From Narthecium ossifragum (lineage: Eukaryota; Streptophyta; Magnoliopsida; Dioscoreales; Nartheciaceae): 64,000 nt of DNA. Of the stretch, positions 37,273 through 49,100 are shown piece after piece. The position numbers were made by a program, and so were the translations under genes. Positions within the stretch are counted from its first letter, which is position 1. The number at the start of each line of letters is the position of its first letter. The notes under the pieces were generated by a model. That model was not told where the DNA came from. It made no database searches and worked only from the letters and a program-made list of their open reading frames with translations. The stretch is from positions 2,312,959 to 2,376,958 of the forward strand of contig OY986970.1 of the NCBI GenBank assembly GCA_963920575.1. The letters run 5' to 3'.

Positions 37273-38077
37273 GGGTTAATAATACTTTACTCCCTTCTAG
37301 TTTAGCAAATTGTCATTTTACACCTAATATTTTCAAACATGACAAAATGGACATTGAAGTTTTCAATTAGGTCGATTTGAACCCAGACGGGGGACGGCGT
37401 TAATTTAGGTAACAACATTCATATTATCTCCAACACTGTCCTTTCAGATCCGCCATCTCTGGCGACGAATCTGATGATCCAACCCATTGGATTGACTCCC
37501 CAGAGCCTTGCGATCTCTCCTATACCATCGCCGTCCTCCGGCGACCTTGTTTCACCGTCGATCAAGTTTCGATGTATTCTTAGCCATCCAAATCACCTCT
37601 GGCGCCACCCCTTCCAAAATTGCCGCCTCCGGCAACGAATCTGGTGATCCAACCCATTGGATTCACTCCCCAGAGCCTTGCGATCTCTCATGTACCATTG
37701 CCGTCCTCCGCCGGCCTTGTTTCACCGTCGATCGAGTTTCGACGCATTCTCAGCCATCCAAATCACCTCCGACGTCGTCCCTTCCAAAACTGCCGCCTTC
37801 GACAACGAATCCGGCGATCCAACCCATTGAATTGACTCCTCAGAACCTTGTGATCTCTCCCGTACCATCGCCATCCTCTGGTGACCTCGTCTCGTTGGCG
37901 ATCAAACTTCAACGCGCTCTCGGCCTCCATATCACCGTCACTCGGATTAACGCCGTCCCCTGGCAGGGTTCAAATCGACATAATTGAAAACTTCAAGGTC
38001 CATTTTGTCACGTTTGAAAATATTGGGTGTAAAATGACAATTTTCCAAACTAGAGGGAAGTAAAGTGTTATTAACCC
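37273..38077. mobile_element. Small long-TIR MULE-like element with 170-bp tandem core
   Basis: Inverted repeats of about 112 bases start GGGTTAATAATACTTTACT and end with its complement. Flanks share AGAAATTA/AAAAATTA (8 bases, one mismatch). The empty site is seen in the paralogous repeat at 24664-24676. The interior is a three-copy 170-bp tandem repeat of GC-rich, exon-like sequence with no recognised protein. It is non-autonomous. Confidence 0.83.
37461..37970. repeat. 170-bp tandem repeat, three copies
   Basis: Copies start at about 37461, 37631 and 37801, each with AACGAATCYGRYGATCCAAC and GATCTCTCC. Identity is about 80-85%. Entirely inside the element 37273-38077. Confidence 0.85.
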
Positions 38078-39280
38078 AAAAATTATGAACATTTTCCCCC
38101 TTATATATCCTCAGACATCAAAAATAATTATTATTATTTTATCCATATTCCACCTACCACTACCATTCAATATTTTCTTATCCACATAATGTAACCCTAT
38201 TTTTCCTATCTCCAAAATTCACCTTTAACCCAAGATAAATTTATCCGCGCAGGAAACGGGGCTTACCTGCTATATTCTCCAAAAAAAAAAACCAATGTAT
38301 CATGCATTCATTAGCTAATTAGCACTAAACTTAAATCCATACATTTTATATAACCAATTTTTTTGTTCTTCTATATCCACATTCTCTTCGATCTACTTGA
38401 CATATGTCCAACGTGTCGTCTCCACCGCCAATCAAATAAAATCCAGGCTAAATTGAATGATCTGAAAAAAATTAAGAAAGAGAAATGTGTAGAGATAGAT
38501 AGAAGACTTGATTTATAGCTTTCTCTAATTAATAACTTGGACTCAGTTGTTGAAGTGATAGCTCTCCTAACTAAAACGAGTGGACTTTGCTCCTGAAAGC
38601 TAAAGGAAAGAAGAAGAGCCACTTTGATCAATTGAATAGTTTGAGGATGATATAAGTTGAATCCAAATCTTCACAATATATACAATCAATCAACATCTGC
38701 AACAGCTAGCTTGAAACGTACTGTACTGGCATCCACGCGAGTAATTAATCGTAGGATCCTCCTGATTTGATAGCTTTAGATCTCTTATCGCTAATCTAAT
38801 ATTTTAGACAGTTTGGATGAACTCTTTTTGTAGAAAAACAATGGTTCCTATTGCACTGAGAACAATAAGAAACATGGCATATTGAGCTTATACTGAATAT
38901 AATTTCATGTTTCATGATCAATGGAATCGCTTTCTTATAGCTGTTGCTCTGTTGGATCCCTCCTTGATTTGTTTAGGGAATCGATAAGAAGAAGAGTGGA
39001 TCGAAGAGGATGCATGACTTCATTCAAACAAAGCTTAAACAATATGTGAGCCCTTTTGTCAGCAAAGAGGCTACTCCGACAAACATTTCTTATTAATTAA
39101 TTAACTGATCCAAGCTTCTTCCTGGTTAATTGTTTTAGCTAAAACTTGATAATCTTCTAGATAGAAAGTTATTATGTTAGTTCCCATGTCTGCTCTTAGC
39201 TAGCTAGGTAGGAGTGAAACTTTCTTTTGTTTTTTTCTTGGAATATAGGAATTAAGCAGCTTTCATCTAACATACAACTT
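38078..39280. other. Repeat remnant and distal ACS upstream region
   Basis: 38080-38450 still belongs to the dispersed repeat (it matches 26145-26195 plus 31615-31665). From about 38460 to the palindrome the sequence is AT-rich and apparently unique. No gene or RNA is seen. Confidence 0.6.
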
Positions 39281-39324
39281 AATTCAGACAGTGCATGCAT
39301 ATATATGCATGCACTGTCTGAATT
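39281..39324. promoter_or_regulatory. 44-bp perfect palindrome upstream of ACS
   Basis: AATTCAGACAGTGCATGCAT followed by ATAT and the exact complement, with no spacer, 460 bases upstream of the ACS start. The centre contains two RY-type CATGCAT boxes. It could be a regulatory dyad or the scar of a small foldback element. Confidence 0.85.
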
Positions 39325-39783
39325 TAGAGAGATCTCTCTTGGGACTCTGATTTGATTTCATATTAATTTCACCAATCATATATTGTAACAAATATTAGAC
39401 CCTCTGATCTGCATTAAGTTCTAATTAGCTGCTGGGTGACCTTCTTCCTGATTAAAAAGTTTTTGAACCTTTTAACCTTCAGAAAGTCTTCAACAAGAGA
39501 CAACAACAATCACCTTTTTCAGACAATAAAATAGTGAAGATGAAAGAATTAATGGGATAACAGCTGTCTAGCTGTTCCAATTGGGTGAACTATGTAGTAT
39601 AGTTCTCAAGTAAGTAATTAAACTATATATATGTGTGAAGTTTTATATAATACATCCATCCTCATGCAAGATATATGGGTCCCTGTCTTACATCTATATA
39701 TATGGGATAAATTTTTGGGAAGGCCATCATCATCTCTAGCTCATCACTACTCCTGGCCTTCAGGCATCATCCCTCTAGAAATC

Positions 39784-40310
39784 ATGGCAAATGGTGGTGT
39801 TGTGAGGTCTACTGTTCCATTGTCAAGGATGGCTGTTTCTCAAGCTCATGGGGAAGACTCCCCATATTTTGCAGGGTGGAAAGCTTATGATGAGAACCCT
39901 TATGATGCTATACTTAACCCCAAAGGAGTCATCCAGATGGGATTAGCTGAAAACCAAGTAAGTTATTGCCTGCCTATAATGATCCTCATGAACATATGTA
40001 CCCCCCCTGATATATATTGTGATTTGATGAACAGTTCTGATCTTATCTTATTATTAATTTGTTGCATGGGTTGTTCACTTATTTGGTTTAACAGGTTTCA
40101 TTTGATCTACTGGAGGAGTATCTGGAGGAGCACCCAGAAGTACTCAGCTGGGGAAGTGGATCAAGCTTTAGCTTTAGAGAGAATGCTTTGTTTCAAGACT
40201 ACCATGGTCTCAAGTCCTTCAGAAAGGTGATCATGAGGCCTCTTCTTTCTCCAACCCTAATCCATTAATATATAAAGAAAGAAGAGAATTAAGTACTAAC
40301 AATGGAGTTT

Positions 40311-40354
<44 letters not shown>

Positions 40355-41758
40355 ACAGGCAATGGCAAGCTTCATGGAGCAAATAAGAGGAGGAAGAGCA
40401 AAGTTCGATCCGGACCGGATCGTTCTGACTGCGGGCGCTACCGCAGCTAATGAACTGCTCACCTTCATCCTTGCAGACCCTGGAGATGTATTGCTAGTTC
40501 CTACTCCTTATTATCCAGGGTAAACTAATTAATTCTCTATTTTTCTTGAGAAAGATATGAATTAATCTAATTAATGATCACTTAAAATTGTTGAAGCTAG
40601 CTTAATTAAGGTGATATATATATATATATATATATACTAGTGGTGCCCCTATCACTTGGTAGGGTAACCACCAACCCCACTCCAATAACTACCCAATAAC
40701 TCCCTCCCACTAAACCCCATCAACCTTATGATGCCATATATACGCCACCTAGGACATTCTCCTGACACGTAGGACAACCCTTCTGTCATATAAGAATGAT
40801 AGGCCGGAGCTAGGAGAAGGCATGAATTAATGAATTCAATCATTTAACTTATATTTTCTTTCATCTTTTTTTTTATTTAATTACATGCAGATTTGATAGA
40901 GACTTGAGGTGGCGAACCGGAGTGGACATCATTCCGATACACTGCGACAGCTCCAACGGCTTCCGAATCACCACCACAGCTCTAGAAGATGCATACAATG
41001 TAGCTCAAGAGAGGAGCCTTAAAGTTAGAGGAGTACTGCTAACCAACCCTTCGAATCCTTTAGGCATGGCGATCGAAAGGAGTGTCCTCGAAGACATACT
41101 AGACTTCGCCGTCCGGAAGGACATCCACCTGATCTCCGACGAGATCTACTCCGGCTCGGTCTTCTCCTCGGGCGAGTTCGTCTCCGTGGCCGAGATCCTG
41201 GAAGCTCAGGAATACAAGAAGATTAATGCTCATGAGAGGGTCCACATTGTGTACAGCCTCTCCAAGGATCTTGGCCTTCCTGGGTTCAGAGTTGGAGCGA
41301 TATATTCCTACAACACTGGAGTGGTGACCACTGCTAGAAGGATGTCCAGCTTCACCTTAGTCTCGTCACAAACACAGAAGATGCTGGCAGCCATGCTCTC
41401 AGATGAGAAGTTCACAGCCAAGTATATAGAAACTAATAGAGAGAGGCTGAGCAAGAGATATGAGGCCATTACTGAAGGATTGAAGGCGGCCGGGATCGAA
41501 TGCTTGAAAGGGAATGCTGGGCTGTTCTGCTGGATGAACTTGAGGCCGTTGCTGGAAGAAGTTAGCGTACAAGGAGAGCTGAAGCTTTGGAACACCATTG
41601 TTGGAGAATTGAAGCTTAATATCTCGCCGGGGTCTTCATGCCGTTGTTCGGAGCCGGGTTGGTTTAGGGTTTGCTTTGCCAACATGAGCTTGAAGACACT
41701 TGGTGTTGCACTGGAGAGGATTAAGGAGTTCGTGGAGAAGAGGATGGTAGCACAATAA
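39784..41758 (+). CDS. ACS7: 1-aminocyclopropane-1-carboxylate synthase, type III (ACS7-like)
   Basis: This PLP enzyme converts S-adenosylmethionine to ACC, the committed step of ethylene synthesis, in the cytosol. Exons: 39784-39957, 40095-40226, 40359-40519 and 40891-41758; 444 aa, all phases consistent and GT-AG throughout. Visible family motifs: [27 protein letters not shown] (residues 52-58), [49 protein letters not shown] (PLP lysine about residue 281) and [16 protein letters not shown]. The C-terminus stops at [10 protein letters not shown], without the serine-rich CDPK/MPK tail of types I and II, so stability is probably set by other means, as for Arabidopsis ACS7. The intron-2 acceptor follows a long (TA)n tract. 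Intron 3 carries a second (TA)n and a short repeat-like segment (40640-40800). Confidence 0.96.
40313..40351. repeat. (TA)n microsatellite at an ACS splice acceptor
   Basis: About 19 TA units run directly into TCTCACAG, the acceptor of ACS intron 2, taking the place of a normal pyrimidine tract. Length polymorphism is likely. Confidence 0.95.
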
Positions 41759-42832
41759 TTAATTCTTTTATTTTTATTTCTGATTGGCCTTAACTATAGG
41801 AAACAGTTCATTTATTCATTGTATTAAAACGGATATATAATATGTTTTAATGAAGACATATATATCCATAAGCTAAGCTATTTGTTTTTTTATTTATTTA
41901 TTAATGCATGTAGTGCAATAAGGTGAGATGTAATTCTTAAGTTATAAAAAAAAAGTTTTTATATCAATGAATAAATAAAGTTATTTCCTGAATTTATATC
42001 AATGAATTCCTTGCAATTGAAATAAGCTTTATCGTTTCAGTTTTTAATTAGTGGATGGCAAAATCAAATATTACGTAATGTATTTATGGTTTCTCTTGTA
42101 TCTATCTTATTCAGAAGCATAGACAATGATTAATAAGTTTAGAATTTCTTACTAATACAAATAATTCTGTGGGTGTACGTAGGAGAAAGTTATAAGGCTA
42201 ATGCAGTTAAACATCTGTAAAATAAAAAAAAGAAATGCGTTATTTATAGGAATCAAACTCACCAGTACTCTAGTCGGGCTCAACTTTTCAAAAATAATAT
42301 TAATCGACATTAGAGAACATTTCCTTGTTATTTGTTATCCAAATATTCAATATTACAAAGGTCATTAAACTATTTCCTAGAATGGTTTAATCAACAACCA
42401 ATCCGTCCCTAATCTTCTTTTCGTCATCCTAACGAGTAAAATATGTGGGAAATGGTTTGTTTATTGGATACCCAAAAAAAAAAAACCGCATAAGTCCACA
42501 CGCACAGACAATTTTAATGGAATCACTGCAATCTATAATTTTCATAGTCGAGAATAGATCACAGAAGAGATGACGGAAATATAGAATGTTAATTGACTCA
42601 AGAGCACACTAATTAATAAATGTGATGCTTTTGGTGGCAGATGAGAGGGGGCTATTAGCCATTACTGGCATAACGCGTTGGCTTACGTGGAAACCGGGTG
42701 GGTGTGTGTCACTGTTCACTCCATGTCTGGTCCAAACCGAGGAACATTTGAATTATTACAACATAACACACGCTTCAGAATATAAAATCCAAGCATGACC
42801 CTATTCTTTCTAAACGTCTTTGATTCCGAAAG
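41759..42832. other. ACS 3' flank
   Basis: AT-rich sequence with possible AATAAA signals near 41970. No further gene, RNA or clear repeat is seen before the target duplication of the next transposon. Confidence 0.6.
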
Positions 42833-43262
42833 GGAATTTGTAGGCTTAAATATGCATTTCGTCCCTGGGGTTTCTGCCAAGTTTTTATCAAGTCCATGTA
42901 CTTTAAAAATTCTCGATTGAATCCCCCGACTTTTTGAACCGGTCTAATACAGTCCTCTGTCCAAACGCCGTTAGTCGAATCTAACGGAGCCAAGAAGATT
43001 GATTTTGACCGATTTATACTGATTTTGACCAACTAAAATTATTTTTTAATTATTTTTTCTCTCTCTCTCCTCTCCTTCTCTCCCCTGTTGATCGAGGTGC
43101 ATTCTTCTCCGACAAGGATGGCGTGGAGGGATCCAGCGTCGGCGTACTCGAGGAGGAGGGCGTCGCCGGAGGGTGAGGGGATGGTGCCATGGAGGGTGAG
43201 GTCGGTGCGGCGGAACCACCACCGCCAGCTCCTCCGCTGCTTCTTCACCACCCCAAGCCAAG

Positions 43263-43390
43263 ACGCACAGAGTCTACCACCGCCAGCTCCTCACCGTCTC
43301 CAACCTTACCATCGCAGTCTCCTGCCTCCTCGCCGCTGGCATCCTCCTCTTTCTCGTCGCCTCCATCTTCATCCTCCGCCGCCAACGCCG
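43263..43390 (+). pseudogene. Captured fragment encoding a transmembrane helix
   Basis: The reading beginning THRVYHRQLLTVSNLTIAVS continues with about 20 hydrophobic residues (CLLAAGILLFLVASIFIL) and then arginines, the pattern of a single-pass membrane protein at its cytoplasmic face. The parent gene is not recognised and no start or catalytic domain is present. Confidence 0.45.
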
Positions 43391-43450
43391 ACGCCGACGC
43401 CGACGCCGTCTCCATCGTGGCCTTTGCTTATAAGCCCAGAGAAGTCGTCG

Positions 43451-44283
43451 TACAGCCCCCTTCGCCGCGTCCCCTGCTCCCGGTCGCCGTCGCGATCCTC
43501 CCAAAGGCCTCCCTACGTCGACGATGGCCACCCCAGTCGCCCCCGCCACGACTGCTGGTGCCGACGGAGACGACGACGGGGAGCCACGCGATGAGGAGGA
43601 CGGCCGAGATAGCCCCTTTTTATTTCTTTTCCGTTTTATTTTCTCTTCCTCTCTCTCTCCTTCCTATGTTTTGCCAGAGCCCTCCCTTCCTCTTCCTTTT
43701 TTTTTCTGTTGCGCGAGAGCACGGCGGCTCATGGCGGCTCCCGGCAGACCTCCATCACCCCCGGCAAACCTCCGCTTCCATGGCCTCACCTCTCTCTAAC
43801 CCACCGACGTACAACCCCCTCCGCCGCGTCCCCTGCTCCCAGTCACCGTCGCGATCCTCACAGAGGCCTCCCTACGTCGACGATGGCCACCCCAGTCGCC
43901 CCGGCCACGACTGCTGGTGCCGACGGAGACGACGACGAGGAGCCACGCGATGAGGAGGACGGCTGAGATAGCCCCTTTTTATTTCTTTTCCGTTTTATTT
44001 TCTTTTCCTCTCTCTCTCCTTCCTATGTTTCGCCTGAGCCCTCCCTTCCTCTTCCTTTTTTTTCTGTTGCGCGAGAGCACGGCGGCTCATGGCGGCTCCC
44101 GGCAGACCTCCATCACCCCCGGCAAACCTCCGCTTCCATGGCCTCACCTCTCTCTAACCCACCGACGTACAACCCCCTCCACCGTGTCCCCTGCTCCCAG
44201 TCGCCGTCGCGATCCTCCCAGAGGCCTCCCTACGTCGACGATGGTCACCCCAGTCGCCCCGGCCACGACTGCGAGCACCCATG
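43451..44283. repeat. 359-bp tandem repeat, 2.3 copies, inside MULE
   Basis: The same block (GCGTCCCCTGCTCCC, CTACGTCGACGATGG, GGCGGCTCATGGCGGCTCCC) recurs at periods of 359 and 358 bases. The third copy is cut at about 44280. The copies are almost identical although the TIRs are well diverged, so the duplication is younger than the element. Confidence 0.88.
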
Positions 44284-44983
44284 CACCATACTCCTCCTCG
44301 AGAGCGACCGTGCTCGCTGGGTCGCTACGGCCAGCGGTAGGCGGGCGACGGCATCTCTCTCGGGGCTAGCGAATGGTTGGTGATGGCAAGGTAGATCATG
44401 AAGTAGCCGCCAATTCACCTGACCCATTGCCCGGTTCGTAGGTCCGGGTCGGTTTGGGCTGAGCCGCCGTTAATCGGCGGACGACGAGTGGACGGAAGGA
44501 CCTGATTGATCCCGGTTCGAAAAACCCAAGGATTCAATTGGGAATTTTTAAAGTACAGGGACATAATAAAAACTTGTCAGAAATTTCAGGGACTAAACGC
44601 ATATTTAAGCCGGAATTTGTATTTCAGGATGGGTACTTCTTTTGCCACTATGCTCTAAATTTAAAAGATATTTCTAACATTTAATCCTTTCTCTGTATGT
44701 ATCACGACGAGAGGGTTAGGTGCCGATGTATTCCGGCGTGGTAGCGTCTTTAGGAGCTGTTTGGTCTCCATTGGAATTTTTTGCCAAATCGGACCCCCAG
44801 TGTCCAGATTTGGCACTTTCGGACCCCCCCTTGTTTCTTTGCAACAGAGGACCCCCTAAGCGAGGAAATGCCGATTTTACCCCTCCCTCCCATGCCATGA
44901 ACAGCCATGCCATACATGCATATGCATCCCGTTTTCCTCATCATTAGCGCATTTAATGTACATCGGCTTAAAAAAGAGAAAAC

Positions 44984-45012
44984 CATCCCGTCGCATTAAA
45001 TGCGACGGGATG
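44984..45012. promoter_or_regulatory. 29-bp palindrome in left TIR
   Basis: CATCCCGTCGCATT plus one base plus its exact complement, 211 bases from the element end. The same dyad is at 55181-55209 in the right TIR and, shortened, near 54403-54425. A candidate transposase or host-factor site. Confidence 0.8.
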
Positions 45013-45424
45013 TGTCTTCTTCCCCAACCGGCTTCCTCCCTCCCGCCGGGCTTGGGTCCTCCGGCCATCTTCCCTTCTCCCTCTCTCTCCACTACCTCCT
45101 CTTCTCTTCATCCTATCCACTCTTCTCAATTATTCGTTCATATACCCTCCCTTTCCTCTGGCCATCTTCTCCTCTCCCTCTATCTCCACCACCTCCTCTT
45201 CTGTTCTCCCTCTCCACTCTTTGATTTTTTTGCCGTTCATATCCCCCCCTTTCCACTGCCTCCACTTGTCCACCTTAGCCAAAATAGTTCACCGGAGAGA
45301 GGTCCCCACACATTTGTCGGCGATGAGAACCATGTCCAAGCGGAGACGAAGAAATACCACAACCGGTGGAAGAGATGACGATGAACGGACTCCCACCGGG
45401 GGCGGAGGGGACGAATTTTGAAAG

Positions 45425-45660
45425 CGCGGGTATAATAATAAGCTGCGTGTGTATAAAATTCTCTATACGTGTCTAAACTTGTTTTCACGCGTCTAAATAG
45501 GATACGCGCGTGTACAAACTTTATGAACGTGTACGAGGTCTACATGATTTCACGTGTATTAGGTGATCACACGCGTGTCCGTGGACGCGTAAAATTCTGA
45601 AAGGCACGCGTATGAAGGACCATGCGTGTGTACAAAAACATCATTACACACGTTTGACGT
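45425..45660. repeat. ACGCGT/ACACGTGT motif array, left TIR
   Basis: Roughly ten copies of a TAYRCGTGT-like word with spacing near 20-25 bases; mirrored in the right TIR. Confidence 0.8.
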
Positions 45661-46127
45661 GGCGCGTTTCTACTGGGTAGTGCAAAGAAAAAAACCAATA
45701 AAAAAATGCCCACCCACACGTGTCGGTTAACGGTACGGTTATGTTTGGATTAAAAAAACAAAACTTTCCCGCCGCATTACTCTCTCGCCGCATTTATTGG
45801 GACGGGACGCGCCGGTCCAGGTGGCCGTTTATGATAAGTTGGCCGTCGCATCTCGTGCTGTGTAATGCGACGGTTCGACGTCGCGTCTCGAAACGGCGCG
45901 TTGCGCGCGAAATCACTTTTCGCACGGGTATTTTAGCAAAAACCCGCGGTTCTATGTTCTTCTTCTCTATCACCTAGCAAACAGGCGCCGATTGGTTTTC
46001 TTCTTCTTTTCCTTTCCCTTGCGATTCTTTGTTCTTCTTATCCGTCCTATTCTCCTTGTCTCTGTTCTTTGACTCTGCTCTTCTTCGCCTCTCTTTTCCT
46101 GCTCCCACCATCTGAAATAATGAGAGA

Positions 46128-49100
46128 ATGGAGAACGCCTTTGCCGAGGTTCTTAGGAAGGCCGTGGAGAAGGCCCTGGAAAATGCCATAGCCGGGAAGC
46201 TACAAGCCAACCCCTCAGGTAAAATACATGTGAATCACATCAAAACCCCTTCTTATTATAGTGGAAAAGGCCGTTTTTACCTTCTCCCCTCATCCCGTCC
46301 TCCCCCCTGTATGCGCATTTAAATTCCCTTATTAATTACCCCTGAAACCCCTCCGGATATCTCCCCCAATTTGATCTGCGTCGTCAGTCCTAATATACAC
46401 GTGTTTGCTTGTACGTGTACAGTTTTACGCGTCTTTGAGTATTTATTACACGTAGCGACATACGCGTACTTGTTCTATTGGAGGCACCCTACGCGTCACG
46501 GCATTTTTACCACGCGTGCGTTTTCATACACATTAACGCGTTTATTTGACATCTAGACGCGTATGGTGTCCTTTGGCACGCGTATTTTCCTTTAACCGCG
46601 TAGTTTATTTGAAGACATTGCTGACATTTGCACGCGTGAAACTCGCAGAGGAAATCGGACCAAGCACATCGGGCGCACCATTCAGTGGCCGGTGCTACGG
46701 TGCGAAGATAAACGAAATATCAAGGGATTATGCCGCGGATGTACATGTCGATATCATCCGCAAGACCCCATTTGGCCACTTCCTCGGGCTTCCAGATGTG
46801 AAGCAAGACAACCGATTGCTTGATGAGATGATGCAAAACCACCAAGGGGGGCTGCAGTTTAACCTTGGTGGCAACGTCAGGGCATTGACACCTGAGGACG
46901 TTGCCGTCTTCCTCGGCCTTCCGCTAGGCGGGGAGCTAGTCCATCGGCCTAAGAAGGTGCGCCAGAACCTTATGAATATCCCCTTCTTCGCCAGACGCGC
47001 CCAGGGGAAGACTAAGAATGGCGACCTCCAGACGCAGGGCATCGTGGAGATATTGAAGCAGCTGAAGGATAGAAGGGACCAGGAATCGGTGGAAGATTTC
47101 TGCCGGTACTTTATCCTCTACATATTTGCGACATTCCTGTTCCCTCGGGCGAATTACACGCCCCCCCCCCCCCCCCCCCCCCCCGAGCTAGTTGGCACTA
47201 TAGAGGATATCGGCACCCTCTACAAGTGGAATTGGCCTGCTATGGTCCATAGCCACTTGCAGAACGAAGTAGCGGCGGCACTGAACCGGTGGAGGACTTC
47301 GAAGAAGTCTTCTTCTAGAGCCTTGACGTATGTGTGTGGCTGCACACTAGTCCTTACAGCTTGGAACTGTGAGCTGACCGGCTGAAGAGAACCCGGGGAA
47401 CCCGGCAAGACCCCCCGCATATTGAAATGGACTAAAGTGAAGCAACCAAAGCGGGGACGGCTAAGCGATCCGCGTTCGATGTCTGTCCCCACAGAGGTGA
47501 GTCCCTATTCCTTGTGCTTCCTTTTGCATTATGCCAATGCTCTCGTCACAATTTTAACTAACCGTTTTCTGTTCCAGCTTGGTTACACCGACGAGGAGAT
47601 CGCACTGTACCTTGGGGCTACGCGGCCAAGTGCACGATTGGAGATCACCAGTATTCCCTCTATAGAGGCACCGTCTGCGCCTAAGCAGTCTACCAGGCGC
47701 GTTTCTTTCATGTCTCCTCTAGGAAGTCCTCCCGAGGACGTCATCGACGAACAACAGCAACCTCTCTTCCCAGTTCAGGACCCCCAATCGAGCCCAACAG
47801 ATGAAACAAAATGGGAACAGGTAAAAACTTAGAATGTACGCGTCTTCGTCTATGTAACGTGTCTCCTTTTATACTTATACGTGTTGGTTTGTATGCGTGA
47901 TTGTGAATGCGTATTGGTTGCTATGCGTGATTGGGAACGCGTATTCGTTGCTGTGCGTGATTGTGAACGCGTTCGGACCACGTGTATTGCCTGTTGGTAC
48001 ATGTATACTAACTATGTGAATTTTTAATGGAACACAGGTAAAGTCGGAGTTCCTAAAAATTGCACGCCGGGATCTCGAAAGAGCTGAGGAAATCCGACGC
48101 CTGAATATCTCAGTGAACAGGTTGGGGGCGCAGCTGGCCGCGGCAAATGCCAAGCTAGCTAGGGCTGAAAATGAAATTGCAGCCCTGAAGGAAAAATCAA
48201 ACCTGGAGACAGGACAGCACCAAGAACCATTCATCGGGGAATTATTCCTTTCGTTGATCACCAAGCGGAAGAGGAGCAACATTGGGCTCCCAAGCGAAGA
48301 CGCCGTGGAGGAGACGCAAGAGCCCGAGCATGCGGCCACAGATTTAGTGATAGTGCCGCAAGAGAAATTGACCAAGCAGCGACGCGGGGCGCGACGAACG
48401 GAAGAAACAATCAGTCCCCCTTATGCCTTGCGGTCAAAGAAGAGTAAGTTGGCAACATGCAAGAGGCGAAGCCTATCGACGAGACGATCTCCGCCTACAG
48501 AAGCACACCAATTGGACGCCACTGACATAATCATGAGCACGGTCAGTGAGTTGTCAAATATGACCGCCGTGGAAGAGCCGGCGAGGGAAGAGGAGGCGGA
48601 GACCCTGGACGCAGTTGCCGCGGAACCTGAGGACGTGGAGGCAGTGCCCGTGGGGCCAGATGCCGCGTACGATATGAGCGCCACGGAGGCAGAGCCCTTG
48701 ATTGCAGAGGCCGCGGACGAAGCGAGGCCAATGGAGGCAGAGGCCGCGTACGATATGAGGGTCACGGAGGCAAAGCCCTTGAGTGCAGAGGCGGCGGACG
48801 AGGCGAGGGCCATGGAGGCAGAGGCCGCTTATACTGAGACCGCGGAAGAAGGCGACGATAAGGTGTTTGAACCTATAGATGATGCAGTGAAGGACGTAGC
48901 ACCAGTCCAACCCACTAAAGAGATGTGTGAAGTGGAGGCAGAAGTTCAGCTCGCCCACTCAGATTCTGCGCCGTTGGCATCCCCGAGTGGCTCCGGAGAT
49001 TCCCATTTTGATGACAGCTGGATTGCCATTAATGAGGCACAGCGAACGCCGGAGGAGCTTGCACAGACACTGAACATTCTCGAGCATGGCTTCACGAGGC

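Larger units (their letters stand above)
42843..44611. mobile_element. Non-autonomous MULE with tandem-duplicated cargo
   Basis: Flanked by a perfect 10-bp duplication GGAATTTGTA (42833-42842, 44612-44621). The ends are inverted repeats of about 150 bases starting GGCTTAAATATGC; they are only about 75% alike, so the element is older than its neighbours. The GC-rich cargo includes a plus-strand stretch encoding a membrane helix (43263-43390) and a 359-bp tandem repeat. A minus-strand frame reading DALLLEYADAGSLHAI (43039-43251) faintly recalls a kinase but is not secure. No transposase. Confidence 0.88.
44773..45778 (+). repeat. Left TIR of the 10.6-kb MULE
   Basis: About 1 kb, starting GGAATTTTTTGCCAAATCGG. 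A shared 140-codon open frame differs at one residue between the two arms, so identity is very high. It contains a 29-bp palindrome and a motif array (45425-45660). Confidence 0.92.

Noticed and set aside
45000..45421. 140-codon frame repeated in both TIRs
   Set aside because: Pyrimidine-rich sequence in the inverted repeat; more likely the transcribed leader of the two transposon genes than a protein.
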